A DNA stretch of 64,000 nt from CAVPXC01 sp963709505 (GCA_963709505.1 CAVPXC010000002.1:1-64000), one strand, 5' to 3'. Counted from the stretch's first letter, positions 41,557 through 50,946 are shown. The notes: a model not told the origin generated them from the letters alone. Program-made: numbers and translations.

Positions 41557-43110
41557 TCACCTTTGCCACTCCGGCAACTCTGTCAACTCATGGTAAGCAG
41601 GCTCGCCATAGCTCAAGAGTTGACCATAGAACTCCGCGCACTGACTGTAATACGCGTGTACTGTTGGCCGCGGATCAAACCGTTGCGCTACCGAAACGAA
41701 ACGTTGGCTCGCTGTGGCGAGATCGTCGTAGATGCCGACAGCATGCCCTGCCAGAATCGCTGCACCCAGTGCGCCCAGATCCTCCCTATCCAGAGCAAGG
41801 TAGGGAACGCCCATGACGTCTGCCTTGATCTGGTTCCATAGCGCACTGCGGGCGCCTCCGCTGTAGACCAGGATCTCCTGCACAGGCAACTCGGGAAACG
41901 CTGCCTTCAGCGATTGCAAGGCGTGGTATTGGTCATAGGCAATGGACTCCAAGATGGCACGGTAAAAGTGCCCGCGATGGTGATTCCAGGAGAAACCGAT
42001 CCACATGCCACGGTAGTCGGTATTGGTTGGACAGGCACGACCAGCCATGTGTGGAATGAAAAAGATCTTCTCGCTGCCTGGACCTACTTGGGCAGCTTGC
42101 TCGTCGAGGGTAGCGTAGACACTGGCGGTATCACCGGTTGCTTCCGACTTGTCGCCGGCGGCGAACTGCTCCTGGAACCAATGATGTGTCAGGCCTCCCC
42201 CGATAATGAGCGAGATTGGGTTCCAAAGTCCGGGAATGGCCGAAGGTACGATTTCCGTGCGCTTTCCTTCCATGTCAGGGCGGAAAGCGTCGGTGCAGAA
42301 CGCCAACACCGGGTAGGTGCCTGCACTCTCTCCCATCCGGCTGGGAACGTTGATCCCGGCGGCGAGGAGGCCTGCTGACTGATCTCCACAGCCGGCGACT
42401 ATTGGGGTGCCCTGGAGCAAGCCCGTCACAGCCGCTATCTCGGCGCTGACGCCACCGATGATGTCAGTGGGTCGCACGATGCGTGGCAGCTTATCCATTG
42501 GCAGGTCCATCGCCCGGCACAATTCGTCGGACCACGCGTAGTTGACCGTGTCACTGAGTCCTGTGGCCCACAGGTAGGTGTAGTCGATGAAGGCATCTCG
42601 CCCAGCCAAACCCGCGAGCTTTCCCGCCACATACCCTGCGGCAGTCACAAACTTAGCTGTGTGGGCATAAGAATCGGGAAACTCCCTCCGAATCCATTGC
42701 ATTTTGGGGGCGAAGCACGGTTGGCCAGCGCCGGTCAGGCGGCGGATGGGGTCATGGAAATGTTCCATGACATGATTGAGGTCGGGGGTAAAACGAACGT
42801 CAAGGGTTGTTGTGTAAGGTGTCGTTGCCTCGCCGGCAGAATCGATACCCATCGTCCCGCTGATCATGCCATCGATACTGACCGCCGCTACCTCGCCAGG
42901 TCCCAAACCGTGCTGCTCGACCAATTGGCGAATGGCCTGGACGGCGCCTGCCAGCATTTGCGGGCCGCTGTACTCAGCCACACCCGGTTGCGGCTGGCGG
43001 GGATAGTTGTCACAAGCGACATCGCCGCATGCTCGGCCGTCATTATCGAAGAGCGAAATCTTGACAGAACTGGAGCCTAGATCAATACCGATCAAGTAGC
43101 GCTTTGGCAT
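41557..43110 (-). CDS. FGGY-family carbohydrate kinase 3
   Basis: This 517-aa kinase has GIDLGSSSVKISLF (8-21), DGMISGTMGID (80-90), catalytic Asp 243 in AGCGDQSAGLLAAG and VYSGGARSALWNQIKADV. GAGG is 7 bases before ATG 43110. It closely parallels the kinase at 29536-31089. It lies between UroD-like gene E and the second importer's receptor gene, all in one direction behind a promoter at 44302-44330. It probably phosphorylates the imported sugar. Confidence 0.9.
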   Translation of the reverse strand: MPKRYLIGIDLGSSSVKISLFDNDGRACGDVACDNYPRQPQPGVAEYSGPQMLAGAVQAIRQLVEQHGLGPGEVAAVSIDGMISGTMGIDSAGEATTPYTTTLDVRFTPDLNHVMEHFHDPIRRLTGAGQPCFAPKMQWIRREFPDSYAHTAKFVTAAGYVAGKLAGLAGRDAFIDYTYLWATGLSDTVNYAWSDELCRAMDLPMDKLPRIVRPTDIIGGVSAEIAAVTGLLQGTPIVAGCGDQSAGLLAAGINVPSRMGESAGTYPVLAFCTDAFRPDMEGKRTEIVPSAIPGLWNPISLIIGGGLTHHWFQEQFAAGDKSEATGDTASVYATLDEQAAQVGPGSEKIFFIPHMAGRACPTNTDYRGMWIGFSWNHHRGHFYRAILESIAYDQYHALQSLKAAFPELPVQEILVYSGGARSALWNQIKADVMGVPYLALDREDLGALGAAILAGHAVGIYDDLATASQRFVSVAQRFDPRPTVHAYYSQCAEFYGQLLSYGEPAYHELTELPEWQR

Positions 43111-43154
43111 AACAACACCTCTGATCAATCCAAGAAGCCTTGTTGTTGGCCATG

Positions 43155-44210
43155 TCAACTCAGACGGTCCATCTCCAGAGGATAGACGCCATACTCGCGG
43201 ATGGCATCGAGCATCGCAATGTACAATTCCGGTTTGACGCCAGAGTGGATCGAATTGCTGGAGGAGCAAGCATAGCCGCCACCCGGCCCAGCGATGCGGA
43301 TGCAGTTCTTCACCAATTCCACCACTGCCTCCTTCGGCCCGTCCATCAATAGAAACGCGCAGTCCACATTGCCCTTGATGGCCACACGATCGCCGTACTG
43401 CGCTTTGACAGTGGCCAGGTCCATCTTGGCCAGTGGGTCGATGGGGTCGATCCCATCGATGCCAGCGTCGATCAGACCATCGAGTACCTGCATGATGTTG
43501 CCGTCCGTGTGCTTCCAGTAGAGCAAGCCACAGTCGTGGATAGCTTTCACCCAGCGCCGAAAGTGCGGCATGAAGATGCGTTCCCACATAGCGGGCGAGA
43601 TCATTGTTCGGCGGTTGTCGGCAATGTCATCGCCCGACATGACTACCTCGGCTCCCAACTCGGCCGCAACCTGCGCCAGGGCAATACTCTGATCGACGCA
43701 CTTAATTACCAGGCTCTCCACCAAAGCGGGCTGAGTCTTGCACAAGACAAAGAGTTGAGCATAGCCTAAGAGGTCTCGGGGGTTGGACCACACATCACGC
43801 AGTTGTACGATGATCGCCCTCTTGCCCTTGAAGCGCTTGATGCGCTCCCTCATGGTGTCAAAGCGGTGCGGCGCGTAGGGGTCAGGCGGATTCCATTGTT
43901 CGAGGTCGGCCCAATTCTTGATGGGAGCGAAGGCATCGATGGCCATTGCATAGGCTTCGTGCCCGCGGGTACGGGTCACGCCCCACTCATCGATCAGGTT
44001 GCCGTCGGACAGCGGTTTCTTGATGTAGTCTGGTGGACACATCACCGCATCCAGGTCGAACTCCTCGATGAAGTCCTCGTAGCTCCCGCCACCTGTCATT
44101 GTCACGATCAGATCGGGGTCGATTTCCCATTCAAACGTAGGGATACGGTCGGGTTGCTCTCGTCTTAGCACCGCAAGCACGCGTTGGGTGCTGGTCATGG
44201 TCTCACTCAT
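43155..44210 (-). CDS. UroD-family protein E (His-Thr-Asp-Gly type)
   Basis: This 351-aa UroD-superfamily protein starts with TSTQRVLAVLRREQPDRIPTF after ATG 44210 (GGAGG 9 bases upstream). It has YWKHTDGNIMQVLDGLIDAG at the active-site strand and CSSSNSIHSGVKPELYIAM at the C-terminus. Its type matches proteins B and C. It is the first gene of the second importer operon and is 44 bases from the kinase gene. This places a UroD-like activity directly in sugar import and phosphorylation. Confidence 0.8.
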   Translation of the reverse strand: MSETMTSTQRVLAVLRREQPDRIPTFEWEIDPDLIVTMTGGGSYEDFIEEFDLDAVMCPPDYIKKPLSDGNLIDEWGVTRTRGHEAYAMAIDAFAPIKNWADLEQWNPPDPYAPHRFDTMRERIKRFKGKRAIIVQLRDVWSNPRDLLGYAQLFVLCKTQPALVESLVIKCVDQSIALAQVAAELGAEVVMSGDDIADNRRTMISPAMWERIFMPHFRRWVKAIHDCGLLYWKHTDGNIMQVLDGLIDAGIDGIDPIDPLAKMDLATVKAQYGDRVAIKGNVDCAFLLMDGPKEAVVELVKNCIRIAGPGGGYACSSSNSIHSGVKPELYIAMLDAIREYGVYPLEMDRLS

Positions 44211-44257
44211 CAAAGCTGACCTCCGGTGACGGCCTAAGAGGGGCTGCAAAATCGCAC

Positions 44258-44269
44258 ATCACAAGTGAT
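44258..44269. promoter_or_regulatory. Candidate operator of the second importer operon
   Basis: ATCAC-AA-GTGAT is a perfect dyad located between the promoter and the first start codon, downstream of the expected transcription start. Confidence 0.35.
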
Positions 44270-44301
44270 CGTATCAACCAAATCCGTGTTTGTTTTCGAT
44301 C

Positions 44302-44330
44302 ATCTTAGCATATAGCTAATCAGAAGTCAA
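44302..44330 (-). promoter_or_regulatory. Sigma70-like promoter of the UroD/kinase/importer operon
   Basis: On the minus strand TTGACT (44325-44330) and TAAGAT (44302-44307) are 17 bp apart. The first start codon is about 90 bases downstream. Confidence 0.6.
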
Positions 44331-44425
44331 TAGGCATGTGCCAGGCATTTTCGGTCTTTTCGGAGTGACGGTCGCTATCATCCGTAGCAGCGTGCCAGTT
44401 CTACTGCTCCTTCGGCGGCGATCTC

Positions 44426-44466
44426 ATTGGCTTACTCATGACGTTCTACGTCATGAGTAAGCCAAT
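44426..44466. repeat. Perfect 18-bp-arm palindrome at the aldolase end
   Basis: ATTGGCTTACTCATGACG and its exact reverse complement flank TTCTA. The aldolase stop (TAA) lies inside it, so it may act as a terminator. Confidence 0.7.
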
Positions 44467-45395
44467 GCCGCTCCGCGGTCAATGGGCGGCTGGGATTGAT
44501 CAAGGTGCGGTCACCGGACCAGCCGAAATAATCGCGAATGACCCAAGTCGTCCTGTCGTAGCACGCGTCCTGTGCGGCAGGCACGCTGTTGGTTTCGCGC
44601 AGCTTTCTGCTCATAGGCCTGGCGGATCTCGGTGCCGATGTTGATCTTGCCTATACCCCGCTTGACCCCCTCCAATACGTTGTCGCGCCGGATGCCGGAG
44701 CCGCCATGCAACACCAGTGGCAGACCGGTGGCGTCGCGTAGCTTGGTCAGGTGCTCCAGGTTGAGCCGAGCCTCGACTTTCTTTTGATCCTTGGCCACCC
44801 CGGAGATCGCGCCGTGGATGCTGCCCACGGCGACGGAAAGCCAATCGCAGCCCGTCTCAACCGCAAAGCGCCGGGCTTCTTCCACGTCGGTGAAGCCCTT
44901 GCCGGACGCAAACAACTCCTCGTACGGCGGCAGCGGGCCGGCCTCGTGGCCTAGCACCGCGCCCAACTCGGCCTCGCAAGGAATGCCGGCGCTGTGCGCC
45001 AGCTCGGCGACCTGACGCGTGGCCGCGATGTTGTCGGCCAACGACAGGCGCGAGCCGTCCACCATGGCAGATTGGTAGCCGAGTGCGATGGCCTCGCGTA
45101 TCACGGCCATGAAGTCAACCGTCAGGCCGTCTTCGTCGATGACCGGGACGTGATCCAAGTGGATGCGCACGTAGCCCGGCCGCTGCCACTTGACGAACTC
45201 CTCCATCACGGCCGCCAGGCTCTTGGCTTGGAACTTGATCCACTCGGGCCGTGCCACCTCGACCAGGCCGAAGGCGTCCTGGTCGACGAGCGCCTGGATC
45301 ACGGGCTGCATCATCGGCAGGTAAGGGATGTTGAAGGCCGGGAGGGCGACGCCGGCTTTCAGGGCGTTTTGCATGGCAAGTTGGGTTGAGAACAT
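44432..45395 (-). CDS. Class II (KbaY/GatY-type) ketose-bisphosphate aldolase, frameshifted
   Basis: The main frame has FNIPYLPMMQPVIQ, HLDHVPVIDEDG (Zn ligand His 82), GSIHGAIS and LVLHGGSGIRRDN. After AYEQK near 44600 the frame shifts by one base into LRETNSVPAAQDACYDRTTW and VIRDYFG. This is the expected C-terminus of this family. Repaired length is about 320 aa. The enzyme cleaves a ketose bisphosphate to DHAP and an aldehyde. AAAGG precedes ATG 45395. The C-terminal tail and stop fall in a perfect palindrome. Confidence 0.8.
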
Positions 45396-45431
45396 GGTGT
45401 GCCTTTCTGGTTTGCTCTTCTTAACATATTA

Positions 45432-45467
45432 CAGACTTCCGAGGTCTCGGAAGACCTCGGAAGTCTG
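45432..45467. repeat. Palindrome CAGACTTCCGAGGTC
   Basis: Two 15-bp arms around TCGGAA form a perfect hairpin upstream of the aldolase gene. A shorter relative lies at 56752-56782. Confidence 0.7.
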
Positions 45468-45501
45468 ACGGGTTACGCACCAACCTCGGAGATTTGAAAC
45501 T

Positions 45502-45650
45502 AGTGCTTTGTTAGGTTTAGAAGTTGTGAGTGTTATCCTGAGGCTCGGCGAAGGATCTCCGCCTTGCACAACCGTCGGACTCCTAGCTCGTCCGGCGACG
45601 CTGCGGGATCGTCAGGATGACACGTGCAAAATCTAACTTAGCGAAGCACT
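45502..45650. repeat. Inverted-repeat element family 3, copy 1
   Basis: AGTGCTTTGTTAGGTTTAG opens and the approximate reverse complement of AGTGCTTCGCTAAGTTAGA closes a 149-bp element with inner GTTATCCTGA / TCAGGATGAC arms. Copy 2 is at 56592-56717. The TAG stop of the next gene is at its edge. Confidence 0.6.
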
Positions 45651-46732
45651 AGAACACGTCGCCATCCGGCGTAATACCTGTCACGCGTGTTCTGCCCGCG
45701 AACGCAACCGCCCGCATGGAAGTCGTGATTTCCTTACCCGGCGCCAACAAGAGCGCCGTGCCATTGGCGATGGCCTCGTTCAACCCGCCGGTCGGATAAC
45801 TGGTCCACGGCTCCAACGCCGCCGTGTGGGTGCGCCCCCACCACGGGTAGCCCTGCGCCACGTTGCCGAGCTGCTGCCAGTACCAGATGTACTGATACAG
45901 CGCGGGATCGAAACGCAGGCCAAAGCCAACCTGGCGCGTCGGGTTAGTGATGGCGTACCAACCGTCAGTCAGCTCGGCCAGGTAGGCCATCTCCTGAGCC
46001 TGGGCCTCGCCAAAGCCGGGGACGTGGCTGGCGTCGGCTGTTGGAGCCATCCGGTGCAGGCGCAAACGGCCAATCGGCCGCAATGCCCGGCTGGAAACGC
46101 CGCGGCTCGTAGCCAGGCATCGCTTCGTGGACCAAAAATCGCCTCGCCGGTGCGTCGATCACGGTGTCTTCATCCAAGAAGGGCCGGCCAAAGGCGATGT
46201 GTTGGCCCCACATCAGGTGCATCGATTCGCCGCCTTCGTTGACCAGCCGCTCCTCGATGGTCAGCACAGCCTTGCCGGGTTGCATCGAAAGCGTTTTTTC
46301 GAGGAAAAATGGCGTGCGGATCGGGCGCACCCACAGCCGCACCGCCACGCGCTCCGGCGAGTTGGCCAGGATCGCATATTCCCACGGGATCAGGCTGATT
46401 TCGCCGTGCTGGCCGAGCTCGGCGCCCTTGTAGGCGACGAGTGGTCCGCCGTTCGGCAGTACCTCGTTCCAGCCGCCGCTAAAATAATCCAGAAACGGCC
46501 CGCCGCTCGGCGCCGAGACGATCCCGCGGTTTGGATTGCGGATGCCGCCGGGCGACATGAAGAGAAAATCGAGGTCGAACGGCTTGTAGCGAAACTCCAC
46601 GATGTCGCTGCCCTTGTCGACCAGAACAGTCACCCGAAGGAGTTCGTTTTCTAGTATGAGCGTGCGCATCCCCTGGAACGTCCAGGCGTCGGAGATGCGG
46701 CATCCGTGGTTGCGTGGTTGGCCTAGGGACAC
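45649..46732 (-). CDS. Aldose-epimerase-like (DUF4432) protein, frameshifted
   Basis: The first frame (GTG 46732; AGGAGG 7 bases upstream) has NHGCRISDAWTFQGMRTLIL, VLVDKGSDIVEFRYKP and MWGQHIAFGRPFLDE. This is a galactose-mutarotase-like beta-sandwich. The rest follows in another frame after a shift near 46060 (ELTDGWYAITNPTRQVGFGL, YIWYWQQLG). The combined length is about 360 aa. Such proteins handle anomers or sugar epimers, which fits the sugar cluster. The TAG stop is contributed by the end of a family 3 repeat. Confidence 0.7.
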
Positions 46733-46765
46733 GATAGGTCCTCCTGATCAAGTTTTTCTTTTCCA

Positions 46766-46879
46766 GGGATTGGAAATCCCCTGGCTGAAACTGAGAAGTG
46801 CCCTCAGGCACTGGGGAACGGGTGCATCCCAGACCCTGAGGGGTCTTCTCATTTTCAGGGGGTGAATTCCATTCACCGA
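46766..46879. repeat. Inverted-repeat element upstream of the epimerase-like gene
   Basis: Outer arms containing CTGAAACTGAGAAG and CTTCTCATTTTCAG (13 of 14 pairs) enclose smaller dyads (GCCCTCAGG / CCTGAGGG). It fills most of the gap to the M20 peptidase gene. Confidence 0.5.
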
Positions 46880-46926
46880 GTTGTGCAGTTACGGCAAATC
46901 AACTATAGCCTCGGAATCTGCGCTTG

Positions 46927-48110
46927 TCAAGGCCAATCCTTGATCGATTCTGACCGATCATCCACGGCGCGGGCGATCGACATCACCAACTGCGCCAGCA
47001 GCGCGGTCCTTGGCACAACGCTCTCCACCAGCAGGTACTCCTCCGGGCTGTGATCCTTGGCGCCGACCGGGCCGAGGCCATCCAGCACCGGCGTGCCGGT
47101 CAATGCGATCAAGCTGGCGTCCGACGTGCCGCCCGAGGTGAACTCGGCCAGTGGGAAACCCAACTCGGCTGCAGCCTGGTGTGCCAGCCCGATGAGCCAG
47201 GGGTTAGGCTCCATGGGCGCCTTCGAGATACTGCCCTCAAGCCGGCAACGCGTGCCGGGAACGTCGCAACGTTCGGCGATGTCACGGAACGCTGCCTCTA
47301 CCTCGGGCACGTCTTGCAGCCGGCCCACGCGCACGTCGACGTCGGCATAGGCGCTGCCCGCGACGGTGTTGTAAGTTGCTCCGCCCTTCACTACCCCAAC
47401 GTTGACCGTCACGCCGGGCCAGCGGCCGCTGAGCCCATGCAGCGCCTCGATTTTGTGCGCCAGCGCCAGCACCGCGCTGGCGCCGCGGCCGAACTCGGTG
47501 CCGGCGTGCGCCTCGACGCCGTCGACGTACAGGTGATACCGGCCTCCGCCCTTGCGGGCCACGGTCAGGGCGCCGTAGGGAAGCAGGCCGACCGGCCAGC
47601 CGGCCTCCAGCACCAGCGCTGCGTCGGCTTGGACAGCGGAGGGCAGATAGTGGTGCTCGGAACAGGGCGACTGGACCTCCTCGTCGCAGCCGCAGAAAAA
47701 CGTGATCGTGGCGAAGTCGTCGAAACCGATGTGCTGCAATGCCTCAAGCGCCAGCAATCCGGCCAGCAGCCCACCCTTCATGTCGCACGCACCCGGGCCG
47801 ACAGCCCGCCCATCCACAATGCTGAGCGGCCGTTCGGCCGCGGCGCCGTCTGGGTACACCGTGTCAAGGTGACCGGAGATGAGGATGTGCGCCTGACCGC
47901 GGCCGCGCAACGTGCCCGCGACACAGTCGCCCCAGCCCTCGCACGGATAGCGCCTGACCGACGCGCCCAATGCGGCCAACCGCTCGGCCACCAGGTCGCC
48001 CATGAGATTGACGCCCGCGGCGTTGTGACTGCCGGAATCGATCGCGGTCCAGGCGGCCAAGTCGCCAAATAGTTTGGAAGCTGACGGTTGAGCCAGTCGA
48101 ACAGGTTCAT
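46927..48110 (-). CDS. M20-family metallopeptidase (CPG2/ArgE-like), frameshifted at the N-terminus
   Basis: The main frame has ISGHLDTVYPDG, GPGACDMKGGLLAG, CGCDEEVQSP, DGVEAHAGTEFGRGAS and SGGTSDASLI, which hold the two-zinc ligands and dimerisation domain of M20 peptidases. The first 12 codons (MNLFDWLNRQLP at 48110) are in another frame; one base near 48075 restores the join into LFGDLAAWTAIDSGSHN. It hydrolyses an N-acyl or dipeptide bond, and the exact substrate is unknown. It is not obviously tied to the sugar cluster. Confidence 0.8.
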
Positions 48111-48153
48111 GGAAGCCAGTATAGCGCAGGACAAGTTAAGACACCAAGCGGTG

Positions 48154-48188
48154 GACCGCAGACCTCTGACCTCTGACCGCCGTCCGCC
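48154..48188. repeat. Heptamer array GACCTCT
   Basis: Units GACCGCA, GACCTCT, GACCTCT, GACCGCC, GTCCGCC lie between the divergent M20 and glycine-rich protein genes. Confidence 0.6.
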
Positions 48189-48192
48189 CCCT

Positions 48193-48221
48193 TTGCCAAA
48201 TTTCCGACCTTACGTTATAAT
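48193..48221 (+). promoter_or_regulatory. Sigma70-like promoter of the glycine-rich protein
   Basis: TTGCCA (48193-48198) and a perfect TATAAT (48216-48221) have a 17-bp spacer, about 70 bp before the start codon. Confidence 0.6.
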
Positions 48222-48290
48222 GCAGTGCGTCACAAATGCGACACGGAGGCCTGTCAGCAGGTCTTTTGGATTTTCACACGGAGGCATTTT

Positions 48291-48993
48291 ATGAGCGAGC
48301 AGAAGACCCCCATGGTCGTCGCTGAGAACGAGGCGGCCCAGCAGAGCCCGATGGCCGTGCGGCTGCGACAGGCCAAGGACCTGACAAGCATGACCGTGTC
48401 TGGCACCCGGTCGACGATAAGCAGCACGGCCGATATGGCCGCCAGCGAGGCGACAGCGACCGCAGAAGCGGCCGAATTCGGCAGCGAAATCCTTTGCCGC
48501 GATCCTGGGCGACGCCGTAAGCACGGCGGTCGGGGGCGCTGCGCATACGACCGGAGCGGTGGCCGGCGGTGTTATGGGCGCCACCGGTGGCCTGATCATG
48601 GCCGCCCAGATCGGTGGCGGCGCGGCGGTCGAGGCGGTCAAGAGCCTGGCCAGTAGCTCGGCGAAGGCAGCCGGCGGTGTGGCCGAAGGCGCCATGGTGG
48701 CGCTGGATGACCAAGCCCAAGGCGCGGAGCAGGTTAAGCATGCCGCGATGACTCTTGCCCAGGAAACGTTCGATGCAACCGCCGGTGCGGCGTTTGGCGC
48801 ATTGGGCGGCGCTGCTACGGCAGCCGGCGCAGTCGCAGGTGGCACGAAAGGCGCGGTCAGCGGAAGCGTCGACGGCGTCAAGAAGATAGCTGGCGCCGGG
48901 GCGGACGTAACCTATGCTGCAACCAAGGAAGCCACCAAGGGCGGCACCGAGGTCTTGCGCCGCACCCTGCGGCGGCCAGAGGACGAGACGTAG
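48291..48993 (+). CDS. Gly/Ala-rich protein of unknown function, frameshifted
   Basis: ATG 48291 follows GGAGG by 6 bases and begins MSEQKTPMVVAENEAAQQSP. After a shift near 48475 the frame gives long Gly/Ala zipper-like stretches (GAVAGGVMGATGGLIMAAQ, AAFGALGGAATAAGAVAGG). It ends RRTLRRPEDET. About 234 aa when joined. Glycine-zipper patterns suggest membrane or surface association, but no family is recognised. It has its own promoter and terminator. Confidence 0.55.
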
Positions 48994-49030
48994 CGCATAC
49001 GAACCGCTGTATGCGATTGCAGTCAGAATA

Positions 49031-49064
49031 AAGAACCCGGTCTCGAGCACAGACCGGGTTCTTT
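49031..49064 (+). terminator. Rho-independent-type terminator
   Basis: AAGAACCCGGTCT pairs perfectly with AGACCGGGTTCTT around CGAGCAC and ends in TTCTTTG. It closes the glycine-rich protein gene. Confidence 0.8.
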
Positions 49065-49257
49065 GCTCGGACTTAAAAATGGCCACTCATCCATGCCGCT
49101 CGGGCTGGTCTGTGCGCAGCCTCCCGGAGGGACCGACCGAGCCCGCAGGGTTTTCATCCACCGTTGCCGAAGGGACTCCACGCATGGGTGTCTGATGTGC
49201 AAAGGAGAGATTCCCGTTCCGAAACACGGGGCTTTTAGGGCAAGCGCCCGGTTTGTC

Positions 49258-49626
49258 TTAGGCTAGACCGTCCGCGGCCAGGGCGTCGTCCTCTGGAACG
49301 TAGAAAGCCCACTCGATGACCGGTCGGTTGTTACGAAGATGTTCCTCTACGATCCGGTCGATGAGCGCCTTGTCGACGTGATGGTACCAAACTCCGTCGG
49401 GGTAGACGACCAGGATCGGGCCGTTCATGCACACCCCCAAACAGGCCGCAGTGCTTACCTTCACTCGTTTGGGGTTAAGGTAATCACCCAGCGCACCGAG
49501 TTTGGCCTGCAGATAGCCTTGAAGGCGGAGTACCTGCTGCTCTGGGTCGCAGTGATCGCTCAATGCGCCGTTGCATAGGAAGATGTGCCTGCCATACGGT
49601 GCCAAATAGGGTGCGTCGTTGCTCAT
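49258..49626 (-). CDS. [2Fe-2S] ferredoxin, thioredoxin-like fold
   Basis: This 122-aa protein has FLCNG and DHC (Cys 18 and 26) and TAACLGVCMNGP (Cys 62 and 66), the C-x7-C...C-x3-C arrangement of thioredoxin-fold ferredoxins. VVYPDGVWYHHVDKALIDRIVEEHL is a conserved C-terminal stretch. It is a soluble electron carrier. The metallophosphoesterase gene ends about 15 bases upstream, in the same direction. The partner is unknown. Confidence 0.88.
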   Translation of the reverse strand: MSNDAPYLAPYGRHIFLCNGALSDHCDPEQQVLRLQGYLQAKLGALGDYLNPKRVKVSTAACLGVCMNGPILVVYPDGVWYHHVDKALIDRIVEEHLRNNRPVIEWAFYVPEDDALAADGLA

Positions 49627-49641
49627 CCGATGACCTCCGTT

Positions 49642-50484
49642 CTAAAGGGATTGGTTGGCGAGATACCTGTCGACCGAGTTCTGAACGCTCAACTCGCCCG
49701 CAAGCACTGCTTGTTCGTACGTGTTGGTCCAGCCGTAGAGCTGTGATTGCGCACGCTGCAGCTCTATCAGCATCAGGCGAGCAAACGGACCGCCCTCGTC
49801 CAGGAAGCCAGTTCGATCATAGTCGCGCTCCGCTCGCGTCAAGTCGTAGGGCAGCCGTACGATCTCTGCCTGCCACTTGCCGTTGCGCCAGGTTAGCTGC
49901 CCGTAGCTAGCCCGTCGGTCGCCATCGAAGGGCATGCCGACCGCGCCCACGTTGACCACCAATGTGTGGTCTAACTGTCGCACCAGCGGCCAATGGGTGT
50001 GTCCGACGCAGAAGAGCGGTACGTGTGGCCGGCCAATCTGCTTGCTTAACACCTCATCCGGTGTCTCGGGGAAGATTCCGTCGCGCGTGCCGCGCACGGA
50101 AGCGTGTACGATACGGACCTCCGTGCCATCTTCCACGGGCACCGTCTGCTGAAACGGCATCGCCTCCAGGGGGGCCACGTCGCATCCAAGCTGTTCATAC
50201 GTCCAAAACGCGCTTTGGAAGATCTCGAAGGCAGGTCCCGCGCGCGGCGCATCCGGCCTCGACTGGGCGATGACGTACTCCTCGTGGTTGCCTAGCACGG
50301 TCAGCCAGCCCTCGCTGCGCTCTCTCTCCTGCACGAAACGCAGGCATTCCAACGGCCGCGGCCCGCGGTTGACGATGTCGCCGGCAACGACCACCACGTC
50401 AGGCTGCCAGGCATCCAAATGGGCGACCACGGTTTCCAGCGCTGACAGGTTGGCGTGGATATCTGCAATGACGGCAAGTTTCAT
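49642..50484 (-). CDS. Calcineurin-like metallophosphoesterase (YfcE/MJ0936-like)
   Basis: This 280-aa protein has the metal-binding motifs ADIHANLSAL, GDIVNRGP, GNHEEYV and CVGHTHWPL. It ends in NVGAVGMPFDGDRRASYG, typical of small phosphodiesterases of this family. It hydrolyses phosphodiester or phosphomonoester bonds with two metal ions; the substrate is unknown. Start MKLAVIADIHANLSALETV at 50484 matches the family. It is likely co-transcribed with the ferredoxin gene. Confidence 0.88.
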   Translation of the reverse strand: MKLAVIADIHANLSALETVVAHLDAWQPDVVVVAGDIVNRGPRPLECLRFVQERERSEGWLTVLGNHEEYVIAQSRPDAPRAGPAFEIFQSAFWTYEQLGCDVAPLEAMPFQQTVPVEDGTEVRIVHASVRGTRDGIFPETPDEVLSKQIGRPHVPLFCVGHTHWPLVRQLDHTLVVNVGAVGMPFDGDRRASYGQLTWRNGKWQAEIVRLPYDLTRAERDYDRTGFLDEGGPFARLMLIELQRAQSQLYGWTNTYEQAVLAGELSVQNSVDRYLANQSL

Positions 50485-50692
50485 GAGATAGCCGGCAAAG
50501 AAAAGAGCGAGCGACCTGTACCGAGGCCGCTCGCCATTGCTTCCAACGATTCGCCTGGCGGTACGAGCGCAAAGTATAGCGCATCACCGCCAGGAGTCAA
50601 AGGTGATCAAGGACCGTGCCAAACGTCCAAGCCGCGGTTGTGCCGAAGGAACGTCTTGCCGGAAGCTGGTTGGCGCATCCTTGGGAGGATCA

Positions 50693-50890
50693 CTAAGCCA
50701 TTTCTTCGAACGGCATCAGCCGGCCGTTGAATCCACGTTGGAAGCGCTCGGCATCGCTCTGTTGCTCGAAAGCTTGAACAGTAGGCGTGCAGCAGATGGA
50801 CGTATCCGAGCCGACCAAGTAGGTGGCATCGCGCGCGCTGACGGGTCGTTCGCAGAGAAAATCGGTCACCAAAGCGGCCGTGATTCGCTC
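50693..50890 (-). pseudogene. C-terminal fragment of a NosL-like protein
   Basis: About 60 residues read TDFLCERPVSARDATYLVGS and TVQAFEQQSDAERFQRGFNG, then RLMPFEEM. This matches the end of NosL-family copper-binding lipoproteins, where DARDAFYVVGS and a final FDE(M/I) are typical. The N-terminal half with the lipobox and Met/Cys copper site is absent. It points to a lost NosL gene next to the cytochrome operon. Confidence 0.5.
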
Positions 50891-50946
50891 GCGCTTGCCA
50901 GGGCCAGCAGCCCACAATGGAAAAGGCTGAGTTCAGTTCTCTACAT

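Noticed and set aside
49065..49257. Possible small RNA or tRNA between terminator and ferredoxin gene
   Set aside because: No cloverleaf, T-loop consensus or promoter was found. Only short GC-rich dyads are present.
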